The notes under the pieces are model-generated. The model worked only from the letters and a program-made list of their open reading frames with translations, made no database searches and was not told where the DNA came from. Of a DNA stretch of 64,000 nt, positions 16,693-28,801 are shown piece after piece. The position numbers and the translations under genes were made by a program. The stretch lies in NCBI RefSeq assembly GCF_005145045.1, contig NZ_CP039691.1:324001-388000 (forward strand). Direction: 5' to 3'. Position 1 is the first letter of the stretch, and every line of letters begins with the position of its first letter. The stretch is from Agrobacterium larrymoorei. GTDB taxonomy: Bacteria > Pseudomonadota > Alphaproteobacteria > Rhizobiales > Rhizobiaceae.

Positions 16693-17205
16693 TCAGTTTG
16701 CTGCCAGATGGCGAAACTCCGCGACGACCTGCTCATAGACCGCCCGCTTGAAGGGCACGATAAGCTCCGGCAGGCTTTCCATCGGCTTCCAGTCCCAGGC
16801 ATCGAACTCGGCCTCATGATTGCCGGGCGGTGGGTCGATCTGGATTTCGCTTTCGTCTCCATCGAAGCGGAAGGCGAACCAGCGCTGTGCCTGGCCGCGA
16901 TATTTGCCTCTCAGACCGATGCCGATCAGTTGTGGCGGTAGGTCGTAATGGATCCAGTCACGCGCCTCCGCCAGAAGCGTGACGGTCTTCATACCCGTTT
17001 CTTCATAGAGTTCGCGGATAGCCGCCGTCAGCGGCTTCTCGCCCTCATCGATGCCGCCCTGCGGCATTTGCCAGAGTTGCGGTGAACCGTCGAATTCGGA
17101 GTTGCCCTGTGAAATCCGGCGTCCCGCCCAGACCAGTCCCTTCGAATTCAGAACCATTATCCCGGCGCAGGGGCGGTATGGCAGATCTTCTGCTTTGATC
17201 GTCAT
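16693..17205 (-). CDS. rppH: RNA pyrophosphohydrolase
   Basis: Nudix hydrolase that removes pyrophosphate from mRNA 5' ends to start RNase E decay. The Nudix box is complete in [20 protein letters not shown] followed by TG (GX5EX7REUXEEXGU). 170 residues from [20 protein letters not shown], typical for RppH/IalA proteins; the longer in-frame extension upstream would run into the preceding gene. It lies 37 bp after the divergent polysaccharide deacetylase gene on the same strand. Confidence 0.93.
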   Translation of the reverse strand: MTIKAEDLPYRPCAGIMVLNSKGLVWAGRRISQGNSEFDGSPQLWQMPQGGIDEGEKPLTAAIRELYEETGMKTVTLLAEARDWIHYDLPPQLIGIGLRGKYRGQAQRWFAFRFDGDESEIQIDPPPGNHEAEFDAWDWKPMESLPELIVPFKRAVYEQVVAEFRHLAAN

Positions 17206-17242
17206 CGTCAAACCTGATGTGTTGGGTGAAGTTGAGACAGGT

Positions 17243-18439
17243 TTACTGTCGGCCCTGCTGCGATACAAGAGCCGAAACGCCAACGATTTCGATGCCGCGT
17301 GCCGCGGCTTCCACGCTCCATTTGGCAATGGCCGCAACACTCTCATCGAATGCCGATGCGACGCCGATTGCTGAGCCGTTGCGGCGGGCAACACGCTCCA
17401 GATCGTCCAGCTTGCGCAATATCGCAGCCTCGTTCACCTGATCGTCCAGTTGCAGGTCGGCAAAGCCTGTCGGCGTGGAAACCGCCTTCGCTATCGTGGC
17501 GGTTCTGGATTGTGCGGAAGAGCCGTCATCCAGAAACAGCAGGCCGCGCTCTCCAACGTCACGAAGAACAGGTTCCAGCGCCTTGTCATCCGCCATGAAG
17601 CGCGCGCCGAGATAGTTCATGATGCCGGTGTAATTGGTGATCTTCGCCATGGAGCGGTGGAGCCGCTCGATGTTGAGTTTAGGCGCGTCGGAAACCAGCA
17701 GCGTATCAGGTCCGGGATTGGTGCCGGGATAACCGAAGGGCTCCAGAGGAATTTGGAGGAGAATTTCGTGCCCCTCACGGCGGCCTTCCTGCATCCAGCG
17801 TTGCAGGCTGTTGCCGGAGGCGGCAAAACCAAGCGTTACCTCTGGCGGAAGGTCTCGGATGGCTTTCTGTGTGCCCGTCTGGCTCAGCCCCAGCCCGCCA
17901 ACGACGATAGCGATACGGGTGCCGCGTGCGCCCGACCATGGGCGGGCATATTGATCCATTGGCCTCAAGCCATCCGGGCTGGAGATCGGAAGCTTTCCAA
18001 ACGGACTGTCTTCCAGCAACTCCTCATTCGGACGCATCGCAACGCGCGGATCCTGACCGAACGTCTGACCTGTCATCAGGACCGGGCCATCAGCTGTGCG
18101 ATCTTTCGGTGAAAAGACGGAAACGACATTGCCGTCCGGCATGGCGTTGCGCTGGACACTGGCACCGGACCGGCCATTTTGAAGCGCAAGACCATCCACA
18201 TCGCTTGTGTTGGCGGGGCTTGCATTCGCTGCCGTCTGCGCGGGCGCCTCCGGCACCGCATTGGGAGCGGTAGAGTTGCTTTCCAGATTGCCGGGGGAAA
18301 GTGCGGTGTAGACCGAGAGGCCGATAATTCCGCCAGCAGCCAGAACGGCGACGGACGACATTACAGAAAAGCGCCGGAGCAATCCGGCGCTCTGTTTACG
18401 CTTCCGACCCATAAGCGGCTTACGCAGGTCTGATGACAA
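17243..18439 (-). CDS. Divergent polysaccharide deacetylase family protein
   Basis: 398 residues. There is a basic N-terminus and one transmembrane helix ([22 protein letters not shown], about residues 26-47), then a low-complexity Ala/Pro/Thr stretch. From about residue 170 comes the divergent polysaccharide deacetylase (YibQ-like, DUF610) domain: [50 protein letters not shown], and LLFLDDGSS. The domain should face the periplasm. Substrate unknown; the YibQ family is linked by position to murein hydrolase activators, as here with ctpA and envC just upstream. 37 bp from rppH. Confidence 0.85.
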   Translation of the reverse strand: MSSDLRKPLMGRKRKQSAGLLRRFSVMSSVAVLAAGGIIGLSVYTALSPGNLESNSTAPNAVPEAPAQTAANASPANTSDVDGLALQNGRSGASVQRNAMPDGNVVSVFSPKDRTADGPVLMTGQTFGQDPRVAMRPNEELLEDSPFGKLPISSPDGLRPMDQYARPWSGARGTRIAIVVGGLGLSQTGTQKAIRDLPPEVTLGFAASGNSLQRWMQEGRREGHEILLQIPLEPFGYPGTNPGPDTLLVSDAPKLNIERLHRSMAKITNYTGIMNYLGARFMADDKALEPVLRDVGERGLLFLDDGSSAQSRTATIAKAVSTPTGFADLQLDDQVNEAAILRKLDDLERVARRNGSAIGVASAFDESVAAIAKWSVEAAARGIEIVGVSALVSQQGRQ

Positions 18440-18470
18440 TGCTCTATCCGTAACTGACGCCCAACCAGAT

Positions 18471-18497
18471 GAAAGAAAGCACCGGCTTGACCGGTGC
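18471..18497 (-). terminator. Terminator after ctpA (minus strand)
   Basis: On the minus strand, GCACCGG pairs with CCGGTGC around TCAAG and is followed by TTTCTTTC. It lies 8 bp past the ctpA stop, so it can partly separate envC-ctpA from the deacetylase gene. Confidence 0.7.
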
Positions 18498-18505
18498 CCT
18501 CGTTC

Positions 18506-19834
18506 TTACTGCTTGTTGACGACTGCCTTTTCAGGATTTGGCGGGAAAGACGGATCCGTCTTCGTGCCATGCATCAGGTCCAGCGCGTAGTTCAGCTGGA
18601 TATCGTCCTTGGCTTCCGGCGGGACGTAAGCTGCGGAGCCCGAACCTTCGTCCGTCTCGCTCTGGCCCTGAATATGTCCACGGAGGCTGGATTCGCCCTC
18701 GGCACGGACACGGCCCTGAAGCTCCGGCGGAAGCGGCTGCTCGACCTTGATGTCAGGCGTGATGCCCGTGCCCTGAATGGACTTGCCCGATGGTGTGTAA
18801 TAAAGCGCCGTCGTCAGACGCAGCGCACCGGTTTCGCCAAGCGGGATGATCGTTTGAACCGAGCCCTTGCCGAAGGAACGCGTGCCGACCACAGTCGCAC
18901 GACGCAGATCCTGAAGGGCACCGGCAACGATTTCCGATGCAGACGCCGAGCCGCCATTGACGAGAACGATGACCGGCTTGCCGTCGGTCAGATCGCCCGC
19001 CGTTGCATTGAAGCGGCGCGTCTCATCCGGATTGCGGCCACGGGTGGAAACCACTTCGCCACGCTCGAGGAAGGCGTCCGAAACGTTGATCGCCTGATCG
19101 AGCAGACCGCCCGGGTTGAGGCGTAGGTCAAGCACGTAGCCCTTCAGCTTGTCGGCCGGAACGTCTTCCTTGATCTTCTTGATCGCCTTTTCGAGATCGT
19201 CGTAGGTCTTCTCGGTGAAGGAGATAACGCGCAGATAACCGACATCGCCACCTTCGACACGCGACTTGACGGCGCGAACGGCAATGATGTCACGCATGAC
19301 GGTTATGTCGAGCGGCTTGTCGGCACCCTGACGGATAACGGTCAACTTGATCGGCGTCTTGACGGCGCCGCGCATTTTTTCGACGGCTTCTTCCAGCTTC
19401 AGGCCGCGGACGGGTTGACCGTCGATTTCGGAGATGAAGTCGCCGGCAAGAATACCGGCCTTGGCGGCTGGCGTATCGTCCATTGGCGAGATGACTTTGA
19501 TCAGCTCGTTTTCCATGGTGACTTCGATACCAAGACCGCCGAACTCACCCTTGGTCTGGGTGCGCATGTCGTTGGCATCGTCGGCATTAAGGAAGCTCGA
19601 ATGCGGATCGAGCGAGCTCAGCATGCCGTTGATGGCGTTTTCGACCAGCTTCTTGTCATCCGGCGGCGTAACATATTGGGCGCGCACGCGTTCGAAGACG
19701 TCACCGAAAATTGCAAGCTCCTTGTAGGTGGAAGGACCGGCGGCCTGGGCCGGCATGCTTGCAGAATAGATAACGCTCATCGCTGTGGCACCCATAAGTC
19801 CACCGATGAGAAGAAGTGAAGCCTTACGAATCAT
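18506..19834 (-). CDS. ctpA: Carboxy-terminal processing protease CtpA (S41)
   Basis: Periplasmic serine protease, 442 residues from MIRKASLLLIGG. Signal peptide ends near MPAQAAG. A PDZ domain follows (GLGIEVTMENELIKVISPMDDTPAAKAG). In the S41 catalytic core the nucleophile Ser is in NGGSASASEIVAGAL and the Lys in RSFGKGSVQTII. The C-terminus is acidic and disordered. The start overlaps the end of envC by 11 bp, so the two are translationally coupled; this envC-ctpA pair is a common proteobacterial arrangement, and CtpA-type proteases degrade or tune peptidoglycan hydrolases. Confidence 0.95.
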   Translation of the reverse strand: MIRKASLLLIGGLMGATAMSVIYSASMPAQAAGPSTYKELAIFGDVFERVRAQYVTPPDDKKLVENAINGMLSSLDPHSSFLNADDANDMRTQTKGEFGGLGIEVTMENELIKVISPMDDTPAAKAGILAGDFISEIDGQPVRGLKLEEAVEKMRGAVKTPIKLTVIRQGADKPLDITVMRDIIAVRAVKSRVEGGDVGYLRVISFTEKTYDDLEKAIKKIKEDVPADKLKGYVLDLRLNPGGLLDQAINVSDAFLERGEVVSTRGRNPDETRRFNATAGDLTDGKPVIVLVNGGSASASEIVAGALQDLRRATVVGTRSFGKGSVQTIIPLGETGALRLTTALYYTPSGKSIQGTGITPDIKVEQPLPPELQGRVRAEGESSLRGHIQGQSETDEGSGSAAYVPPEAKDDIQLNYALDLMHGTKTDPSFPPNPEKAVVNKQ

Positions 19835-21230
19835 TGCGCGCCCTTCCGGTATTTTTTGCGGTCCACCACGGTTGAGAATCAACTGGTACTCCGTCTTTCC
19901 TGAATTCAATGTAGAGCGTTGGCTTGTCAGTTTCCAGCGCCAAAGCCGCTGCACTCGCCACTCTTTTTGCGCCCATGGAAGCGATGGGTTCACCGGAGAA
20001 AACGAACATGCCCTGTCGCGTCCTCACATTGTCCATGCCCGTCAGCACAAGATGATAACCGTCTCCGGCATTTAAGATAATCATGCGGCCATAGCTGCGA
20101 AACTCTCCCGCAAACACGACAAAGCCGTCCGCAGGCGCCGTCACCAGCGCTTCCGGGCCGGTCGCAACAACAGTTCCCTTTGAGTAATGCCCTGTTCCAT
20201 CGGCATCGCCGAAGCGTCGCAGCACCTCGCCCGAAACCGGCATCGCCAGCTTACCCTTCAGACTCGAAAACGGATATGCGGGCGCAATGCGGTTTTTATC
20301 GGGCATTCCGGCATCGGTCTGGGCCTGCAACTTGTCCCGTTCTGCATCCGGAAGACGGGCAATCCGCTGCTCTTCGAGACGCGCCTTTTCTTTCGCTTCA
20401 CGCACCGAGGAAATCTCGTTTTCGAGCGACGAAACGAGGCCTTCGAGGCTCGTCGCCTTACTGGCAAGTTCTTCAGATCGTTGACGTTCTGCCTCCAGAT
20501 CGGCTGTCGTCTGGCTGCTCTTCTTGTCGTTTTCGGCGCGCAGCAGATCGAGGCGCTTTTCCTCTTCGAGGCTTGCCGTCATCATGCCGGTCAGCTGTTC
20601 GCGCTCGCTGGCAATCGCCTGCCGCAGGTCGGTCAACTCTTTGAGAGCGGCAACCAGCTTGTCCGTCTCGGCGCGTATGCCCGGCACCACGGCGCCAAGA
20701 AGAATTGCGCTTCTGACCGAAGCAAGCGCATCTTCCGGCGACACGAGGAGGGCAGGCGGCGGGTTTCGGCCCATGCGCTGGAGGGCGGCCAGCACTTCCG
20801 CCAGCACGCCGCGACGTTCGCGCAACGATGCCTTGACGCCATCTTCGCGCACGGAGAGTTTCGCCAGCCGGTCTTCGCCATCGCTGATCTTGGCTTCGAG
20901 GTCCTTGCGCCTCTGTGCCGAGGCGATGAGCTCTTCCTTGATCCGCGCGGTATCCTGATTGAGCGCGGCGATGCTCTCTTCCAGCTGGCGGGATTTGTCC
21001 TCGGAAAGACCGATGCTGTCGACCAGTTCCTGAAGGTCTTCCCGGTTCTGGTCGCGGCGTTTTTCCAGTTCCTGCAAACCGTCAGGTTGAGCGGCCTGTT
21101 GTTCCGTGACAGGAGGCGGCGGCGCATCTTCTTGCGCCTGTACCGACTGTGAAGAATAGCTTTGCAAGCCAACGACAATAGCCACGCTCGCAAGGAGCGC
21201 ATGCCTGAATTTGCCGCACGCTTGTTTCAT
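19824..21230 (-). CDS. envC: Murein hydrolase activator EnvC-like (degenerate LytM)
   Basis: Periplasmic coiled-coil protein that activates amidases at the septum. 468 residues: signal peptide (LLASVAIVVGLQS to VQAQ), long coiled coil (about residues 50-300, Glu/Lys/Arg-rich), and a C-terminal M23/LytM domain. The metal ligands of active M23 enzymes are missing: the HxGxD position reads HYSKGTVVATG and the HxH position reads YHLVLTGMD, as in EnvC. It is therefore an activator, not a hydrolase. Overlaps ctpA by 11 bp. Confidence 0.9.
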   Translation of the reverse strand: MKQACGKFRHALLASVAIVVGLQSYSSQSVQAQEDAPPPPVTEQQAAQPDGLQELEKRRDQNREDLQELVDSIGLSEDKSRQLEESIAALNQDTARIKEELIASAQRRKDLEAKISDGEDRLAKLSVREDGVKASLRERRGVLAEVLAALQRMGRNPPPALLVSPEDALASVRSAILLGAVVPGIRAETDKLVAALKELTDLRQAIASEREQLTGMMTASLEEEKRLDLLRAENDKKSSQTTADLEAERQRSEELASKATSLEGLVSSLENEISSVREAKEKARLEEQRIARLPDAERDKLQAQTDAGMPDKNRIAPAYPFSSLKGKLAMPVSGEVLRRFGDADGTGHYSKGTVVATGPEALVTAPADGFVVFAGEFRSYGRMIILNAGDGYHLVLTGMDNVRTRQGMFVFSGEPIASMGAKRVASAAALALETDKPTLYIEFRKDGVPVDSQPWWTAKNTGRARNDS

Positions 21231-21354
21231 GATGATGTTTCTTCAAACCTGAAAAGATTGGCGACCATACGCTGCTTCGCCGCTTCGCGCCAATGAGACT
21301 CACTTTGAAGCGACACAAGACCGTGTTTGCGACAAAAGCGGGGCAGTCGATTAA

Positions 21355-21837
21355 TTATACGCGGTGATAGGGATGGCCTGAAAGAATGGTGACTGCTCGG
21401 TATAGCTGTTCGGCGATCAGGATGCGCACGATTTGATGCGGCCATGTGAGCTTGCCGAGGCACAGGGTCGCAATTGCTTTCTCGTAAAGAGCGGGGTCGA
21501 GGCCATCCGCACCGCCGATTGTAATGACGACGTCGCGCTTGCCATTGTCACGCATGGTACCGAAGAGGTCAGCGAAAGCGGGGCTATCGAGCGCTTTGCC
21601 GCGCTCATCAAGGAGGATCAAAGCAGCGCCGTCGGCCAGATGCTTTTCCAGTATCGCTGCTTCTTCGCGCTTGCGGGTATCGGCGTTGGAGGCACGACTT
21701 TCCTGCACCTCGATCATCTTGGCGAACTCCAGCCCGATTGCCGGACCGGCCTTTGCAAAACGATCAAGATAGCGAGACGCAAGGTCCTTCTCGGGGCCGG
21801 ATTTCAGCCGTCCCACCGCAAAAATCGAAATCCGCAT
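21355..21837 (-). CDS. rlmH: 23S rRNA pseudouridine-1915 N3-methyltransferase
   Basis: SPOUT-class methyltransferase modifying helix 69 of 23S rRNA, 160 residues. N-terminal ISIFAVGRLKSGPEKDLASRYLDR, the knot loop ITIGGADGLDP, and the C-terminal WPHQIVRILIAEQLYRA..I..GHPYH are all diagnostic of RlmH. The rsfS-rlmH neighbourhood with nadD is conserved across bacteria and supports the call. Confidence 0.96.
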   Translation of the reverse strand: MRISIFAVGRLKSGPEKDLASRYLDRFAKAGPAIGLEFAKMIEVQESRASNADTRKREEAAILEKHLADGAALILLDERGKALDSPAFADLFGTMRDNGKRDVVITIGGADGLDPALYEKAIATLCLGKLTWPHQIVRILIAEQLYRAVTILSGHPYHRV

Positions 21838-21937
21838 TCACAAATCCGCCTGTCCGCAACCTCATCCGGTTGCGCTCATAACAGAGCCGGGCACGGATTT
21901 CTATGTGGCCGGACTTTTCATCCGGCCTGAACCCGCA

Positions 21938-22351
21938 TCAATGCAGCGTTTCTTCCTCGATGTCAGGAGCGGCCCACATCTTTTCGATGTTGTAGAACTC
22001 CCGCACTTCTGGACGGAACACGTGGATGATGACATCGCCTGCGTCGATCAGCACCCAGTCTCCGGCCTCAAGACCTTCAACGCGGGGACCGCCAAAACCC
22101 TCATCCTTCAGATCAGTGATGAGATGCTCGCAGATTGCCATGACATGCCTGCTCGACCGCCCGGACACGACTACCATGTAGTCCGCCAGCGCCGATTTTC
22201 CGGCAATGTTCAGGGATACGATATCTTCTGCCTTGGAGTCCTCGACACTCGCGAGGACGGTGTCTAGGGCACGACGGGCGGCATCGACGCCACTCTCCTG
22301 GCCCTTCGGGATAGCGCTGAAAGCTCTTCCCTTGGTGTGTACTGTTGTCAG
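21938..22351 (-). CDS. rsfS: Ribosomal silencing factor RsfS (CTG start proposed)
   Basis: Binds L14 and blocks subunit joining when nutrients are short. The core reads DTVLASVEDSKAEDIVSLNI, SALADYMVVVSGRSSRHV, and GDWVLIDAGDVIIHVFRPEVREFYNIEKMW, all typical of RsfS. The start is not obvious. The only in-frame ATG is at 22411 and adds 20 residues (MCRETNRHAV...) unlike the family. A CTG at 22351 (then TTVHTKG) has GGAAAGGA six bases upstream, the best ribosome site in the region, so I propose CTG. A TTG 24 bases upstream is another option. The stop is firm. Confidence 0.88.
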   Translation of the reverse strand: MTTVHTKGRAFSAIPKGQESGVDAARRALDTVLASVEDSKAEDIVSLNIAGKSALADYMVVVSGRSSRHVMAICEHLITDLKDEGFGGPRVEGLEAGDWVLIDAGDVIIHVFRPEVREFYNIEKMWAAPDIEEETLH

Positions 22352-22505
22352 AGGTTTTCCTTTCCGAAATGACAAAACAGATACTGCGTGTCGATTCGTC
22401 TCACGACACACAATAAAGGTGGCATCAATGTTTTAAATTTTCAAGATGTGGGCAGATCACGATACGCATCATACAAGGGTTCGTTTCTTGGATGTCGGGC
22501 ATGAA

Positions 22506-23129
22506 CTACTTGCGGCCATTGCGAAGTGCGGTGGAACTCAGTGTCGAACGCGGCCCGTGAATGAACACCCAGGCAGGCGCATCCTTCTTCCAGAGCACAC
22601 CGGCGTCGTCCTCATCCACGCGCGCGTGGCTGAAGGCCTGCGCCATGGTGGAGGAGAGATAGGCGAGCGTCGCGCCCGGTCGGTCGATCACCGCAATCGG
22701 GAAGGTCTGCGCAATCGTGCGCCACTTCTGCCAATGGTGGAAAGTTCTCAAATTATCCGCACCCATGACCCAGATGAAACGCACATGCGGGTTCAGCGCC
22801 TTCACCTTCGCCAGCGTGTTGGCGGTGTAGCTGATGCCGAGCTTTTGCTCGAAAGCGGTGATCTTGATGCGCGGGTCGGTGACGAGATGTTCGCAGGCCG
22901 CAATCCGCTCCGCCAGAGGAGCGAGCTCCGCCTTGCTCTTCAACGGGTTGCCGGGTGTGACCATCCACCAGAGTTGATCGAGACCGAGACGCCTGAGCGC
23001 GATTTCCGCTACCAGCGCATGGCCCGCATGAGGCGGGTTGAACGAGCCGCCGAAAAGGCCGATGACCATGCCGCGCTCGGTGTGCGGCATGGTGAGGTAG
23101 CGCTGGTCTAGGGCTCTGTCAGCGGCCAA
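22506..23129 (-). CDS. nadD: Nicotinate-nucleotide adenylyltransferase
   Basis: Adenylates nicotinate mononucleotide in NAD synthesis. 207 residues. The nucleotidyltransferase signature is GLFGGSFNPPHAGHALVA, with WWMVTPGNPLK, FIWVMGADNL and the C-terminal STLSSTALRNGRK (family ISSTxIR). The chosen frame starts at a TTG three bases after the proA stop; an internal ATG (MPHTERGMVIGLFGG) is the alternative. Last genes of a proB-proA-nadD run on the minus strand. Confidence 0.94.
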   Translation of the reverse strand: MAADRALDQRYLTMPHTERGMVIGLFGGSFNPPHAGHALVAEIALRRLGLDQLWWMVTPGNPLKSKAELAPLAERIAACEHLVTDPRIKITAFEQKLGISYTANTLAKVKALNPHVRFIWVMGADNLRTFHHWQKWRTIAQTFPIAVIDRPGATLAYLSSTMAQAFSHARVDEDDAGVLWKKDAPAWVFIHGPRSTLSSTALRNGRK

Positions 23130-23132
23130 ATA

Positions 23133-24411
23133 TCAGGTCCGCGTCTGGCCGGTGCCGTGCACGCGGTATTTGAAGGATGTCAGCTGTTCGACGCCGACAG
23201 GTCCGCGCGCATGCATCTTGCCGGTCGCGATGCCGATTTCCGCACCCATGCCGAACTCTCCACCGTCGGCAAACTGCGTAGAAGCATTGTGCAGAAGGAT
23301 GGCGGAATCGATCTCGTTGAAGAAACGGGCAACGACTTGCTGGTCCTCGGCAACAACCGCTTCCGTGTGGTTGGAGGAGTAGGTGCCGATGTGTTCGATT
23401 GCACCGGAGATACCATCCACCAGCGTGACGGAAATGATTGCATCGAGATATTCGGTGCGCCAGTCTTCTTCTGTTGCGGCTTTGACGCCTGTAACGGCTT
23501 GCTGGACCTGTTCGGAGCCGCGCACCTCGCAGCCTGCTTCCAGCAAAATCTTCACCAGCGGCTCGAGATGCGTCGAAGCGACAGCTCCATCCACCAGCAG
23601 CGTCTCGGCGGAACCGCAAATGCCGGTGCGGCGCATCTTGGCGTTCAGCACGATTTTTCTGGCCATGTCCAGATCAGCGGATTTGTCGACATAGACGTGG
23701 CAGATGCCTTCCAGATGCGCGAAAACCGGCACGCGGGCCTCGGACTGCACACGTGCGACAAGGCTCTTGCCGCCACGGGGAACGATGACATCCACAGTGC
23801 CGCCAAGACCGCCGAGCAGAGCGCCAACGGCGGCACGGTCTGTGACCGGCACCAGTTGGATAGCATGCTCTGGAAGCCCTACGATCCTCAGGCCTTCGAC
23901 AAGGCAGGCATGGATAGCGCGCGATGAATATTGCGAATCCGAGCCGCCACGCAGGATGACGGCGTTACCGGCCTTCAGGCAAAGAGCGCCAGCATCGGCA
24001 GTCACATTTGGGCGGCTCTCATAGATCACGCCGATCACGCCGAGCGGCGTGCGGACGCGCTCGATCTTCAGGCCGTTGGGGCGTTCCCAGGCGGAGATGA
24101 CTTCACCGACAGGATCGGCAAGGCCAGCGATGGCGCGAATACCTTCGGAAATTCCGGCAATGCGGGAGCGGTCTAGCTTGAGCCGGTCGATGAAGGATGC
24201 GGCAACACCGGAAGTTTCGGCAGCGTCGACATCCCTGGCGTTTGCCTCCAGAATTCTATCGACCGAGGCATCGATGGCGGATGCCATTGCCAGCAGCGCG
24301 CGGTTCTTCTGGTCGGTGGAAGCGATGGACAACGGTCGCGAAGCAGCTTTCGCCTGAGCGCCGATGTTCATCATCAGTGCATCAATATTCTGGCTCTGCT
24401 TCACGGCCTGT

Positions 24412-24419
<8 letters not shown>
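23133..24419 (-). CDS. proA: Gamma-glutamyl phosphate reductase
   Basis: Second enzyme of proline synthesis, reducing gamma-glutamyl phosphate with NADPH. 428 residues, aldehyde-dehydrogenase fold. The catalytic Cys is in [34 protein letters not shown] and [10 protein letters not shown] are typical ProA blocks. Its first 8 bp overlap the end of proB, giving coupled synthesis of the two enzymes, which pass a labile intermediate. nadD begins 3 bp after its stop. Confidence 0.97.
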
Positions 24420-26672
<2,253 letters not shown>

Positions 26673-26826
26673 TCAGCTCATTCGCAGTTGTGGCAAAGCC
26701 ATGCTGCATCAAAAAAGGTTCTGCCGCTTCGAATATAGGCGCTTGCCCCGCGCGTCAAAGATTATCGTGGGCAAGTGCGCTTGCGACAAGGCCGGTTCGC
26801 GACGAAACCGGCCTCGTTCTATGTTG

Positions 26827-27417
26827 TTACGGTCGCGGCACAGCGAAGTCTTCCGCCTTCAGCTCCGTGTCGATATGGGCGACCATGCTCGAGCGGGCCA
26901 CCGCGTAGGTCTCGCGGCATCCGGTGATGTGGAAGCCGAGCTTCTGCTGAACCCGAAGCGATGCCGGATTGTCCGCAAAGACGCCGGAATGCAGGGTTTC
27001 CCCCGGCATGCGCCGGAAGAAGCGCTCGACCACCGCAGCGACAGCCTCGGTCATATAGCCCTTGCCCCAGTAGAAGCGGTTCAGCCAGTAACCGAGATGC
27101 CATTCGCCATGGCGGCGCTCGACCGAGACGACGCCGATCAGGGTGTCATCGCCGGTGGTGATGGCGAAATCCCAGTCAGGCAATGTGCCCGAGGTGCGCA
27201 GGATCAGCCATTCCAGCGCATCCTGCCTGTAATAGGGTGCAGGAACGCGCGCCAGCATGCGGGTCACCTGGAAATCGCTGAGCGATTCCGCGATGCTGCC
27301 CGCATCCGCCAAACGCTGGGGCCGCAGCACCAGACGGCTGGTTTCAATCGTCGGGCAGGGGCCGGGCGGAGGGTTGGTTTCGACGCTGCGCGAGCGTATC
27401 AACTGCGCCGTACTCAT
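26827..27417 (-). CDS. GNAT family N-acetyltransferase (RimJ/RimL-like), second of pair
   Basis: 196 residues of GNAT fold with the RimJ/RimL-type opening TSRLVLRPQRLADAGSI and the acetyl-CoA loop YWGKGYMTEAVAAVVERFF (Q/RxxGxG/A region). It ends with SLRVQQKLGFHITG. Start at MSTAQLIRS (27417); its ATG overlaps the TGA of the first acetyltransferase by 4 bp, so translation is coupled. Substrate unknown; relatives acetylate protein N-termini or small amines. The paralogue is adjacent, which suggests a tandem duplication or a working pair. Confidence 0.88.
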   Translation of the reverse strand: MSTAQLIRSRSVETNPPPGPCPTIETSRLVLRPQRLADAGSIAESLSDFQVTRMLARVPAPYYRQDALEWLILRTSGTLPDWDFAITTGDDTLIGVVSVERRHGEWHLGYWLNRFYWGKGYMTEAVAAVVERFFRRMPGETLHSGVFADNPASLRVQQKLGFHITGCRETYAVARSSMVAHIDTELKAEDFAVPRP

Positions 27418-28046
27418 CGCATATCCCCCCAGCTTCTCAATGATACCCATGTCTTGCGATCCAGCCTGTACCATTCGACCGGAACCATGCCGCCAAGCGC
27501 CAGCGATCCGACCATGCCGGAACCCTGAAGCTGGAAACCGCACTTTTGTATGACGCGCCGCGAGGCGATGTTGGTAACCCGGCAGCGCGCATCGATGTGG
27601 TCGATCTCGCGGGTGCGGAAAGCCATGTCGATCAGGGCATGCGCGGCTTCGGTGGTGTAACCTCTGTTCCAATAAGGTTCGCCAAGCCAATAGCCCATTT
27701 CGAGGGTCTTTTCGTCTTCCTGCGGCTCTAGCCCGCAGCAGCCCATAAACTCGCCATTGTCCATGCGCGTAATCGCATAGACGCACTTGCCAATCTCGCC
27801 TGCTTTTGCACGTCGCACGAAATCCGCGGCGTCTTTCGCCGTGTAAGGGTGCGGCATGCGCGACACCATGGTCGCTACATTGGCGTTGTTGGCAAGATGG
27901 GCAAGGGCGTCGATGTCTTCGTCGTGGGGTTTGCGCAAAACCAGCCTTTGCGACAATAAGACGGGGCAATCGCTCCTTGACCGTTCAGGTCTTATCCGTT
28001 CTTCGGGTGACCGTGATTGGTCAACCCTCAACAATTCAGCTTGCAT
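27414..28046 (-). CDS. GNAT family N-acetyltransferase (RimJ/RimL-like), first of pair
   Basis: 210 residues. It has a GNAT domain with SQRLVLRKPHDEDIDALAHL, GYWLGEPYWNRGYTTEAAHALIDMAF (acetyl-CoA-binding loop) and NIASRRVIQKCGFQLQG. The N-terminal ~28 residues are charged and outside the domain, so a start downstream is possible. It shares domain order with the next gene and overlaps it by 4 bp. A strong terminator lies just upstream, insulating the pair from rplU-rpmA. Confidence 0.86.
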   Translation of the reverse strand: MQAELLRVDQSRSPEERIRPERSRSDCPVLLSQRLVLRKPHDEDIDALAHLANNANVATMVSRMPHPYTAKDAADFVRRAKAGEIGKCVYAITRMDNGEFMGCCGLEPQEDEKTLEMGYWLGEPYWNRGYTTEAAHALIDMAFRTREIDHIDARCRVTNIASRRVIQKCGFQLQGSGMVGSLALGGMVPVEWYRLDRKTWVSLRSWGDMR

Positions 28047-28071
28047 GGTTCAGTCCTCCGTGGAGTTAAAG

Positions 28072-28110
28072 AAAAAGGGGAGTTGGGTGGTGCCCCAACT
28101 CCCCTTTTTT
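28072..28110. terminator. Strong terminator between rpmA and acetyltransferase pair
   Basis: A 16-bp perfect stem, AAAAAGGGGAGTTGGG with CCCAACTCCCCTTTTT, and T-runs on both strands. It ends the rplU-rpmA transcript, which runs toward lower coordinates. Confidence 0.93.
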
Positions 28111-28176
28111 ATGACTGAACCTGTTACGTCTCAGCCGGGTCATTGGGACACCGGCTGCATATGACGCTTACCGGCT

Positions 28177-28446
28177 TTATTCTGCGGCTTCCGCTTTCGG
28201 TGCTACGGATACGAATACGCGACCGTTGCCCTTCGTACGGAAATTCACGTTGCCTGCCGTCAGTGCAAAAAGCGTATGGTCTTTGCCCATGCCGACATTG
28301 GCGTCGGGATGCCACTGCGTGCCGCGCTGACGAACGATAATGTTGCCTGGAATGACGGCTTCGCCGCCGAACTTCTTCACGCCAAGGCGCTTGGAGTTGG
28401 AATCGCGACCGTTACGCGAAGAACCGCCAGCTTTTTTGTGTGCCAT
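28177..28446 (-). CDS. rpmA: 50S ribosomal protein L27
   Basis: 89 residues. Begins [20 protein letters not shown], with the basic tail that reaches the peptidyl-transferase centre, and no extra N-terminal residues needing cleavage. Core [20 protein letters not shown] is standard. The Ala/Glu-rich tail (KAEAAE) is short. It lies 40 bp downstream of rplU. Confidence 0.97.
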   Translation of the reverse strand: MAHKKAGGSSRNGRDSNSKRLGVKKFGGEAVIPGNIIVRQRGTQWHPDANVGMGKDHTLFALTAGNVNFRTKGNGRVFVSVAPKAEAAE

Positions 28447-28486
28447 TGGATTGCTCCTTTAAACCTAGTTTCCCGTGTCGCGCCGA

Positions 28487-28801
28487 TTAAGCAGCAACGA
28501 TGTCCGTGATACGGACGACAGTGTGATGCTGACGATGACCGCGCGTGCGCTTGGAGTTCTGACGACGACGCTTCTTGAAGGCGATGACCTTCTTGCCGCG
28601 ATTGTGCTCGACAACTTCAGCCTTGACCGTTGCGCCAGCAACGAAAGGAGCGCCGAACTTTGCGTCAGCGCCAACGCCGATCACGAGAACTTCGGTGAAT
28701 TCTACAGTTGCGCCAGCGTCTGCTTCCAGCTTTTCGATGGTCAGCACGTCGTTGGCCGCTACGCGGTACTGCTTACCGCCGGTCTTGATGACTGCGAACA
28801 T
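28487..28801 (-). CDS. rplU: 50S ribosomal protein L21
   Basis: 104 residues: [27 protein letters not shown] at the start, then [42 protein letters not shown], the L21 signature, near the C-terminus. AAAGGA lies 8 bases before the ATG. First gene of rplU-rpmA; the promoter must lie within the 328-bp region to the right. Confidence 0.97.
   Translation of the reverse strand: MFAVIKTGGKQYRVAANDVLTIEKLEADAGATVEFTEVLVIGVGADAKFGAPFVAGATVKAEVVEHNRGKKVIAFKKRRRQNSKRTRGHRQHHTVVRITDIVAA

Noticed and set aside
27418..27969. Long N-terminal extension of the second acetyltransferase
   Set aside because: It overlaps the first acetyltransferase gene in another frame; the ATGA overlap gives a clean start at 27417.
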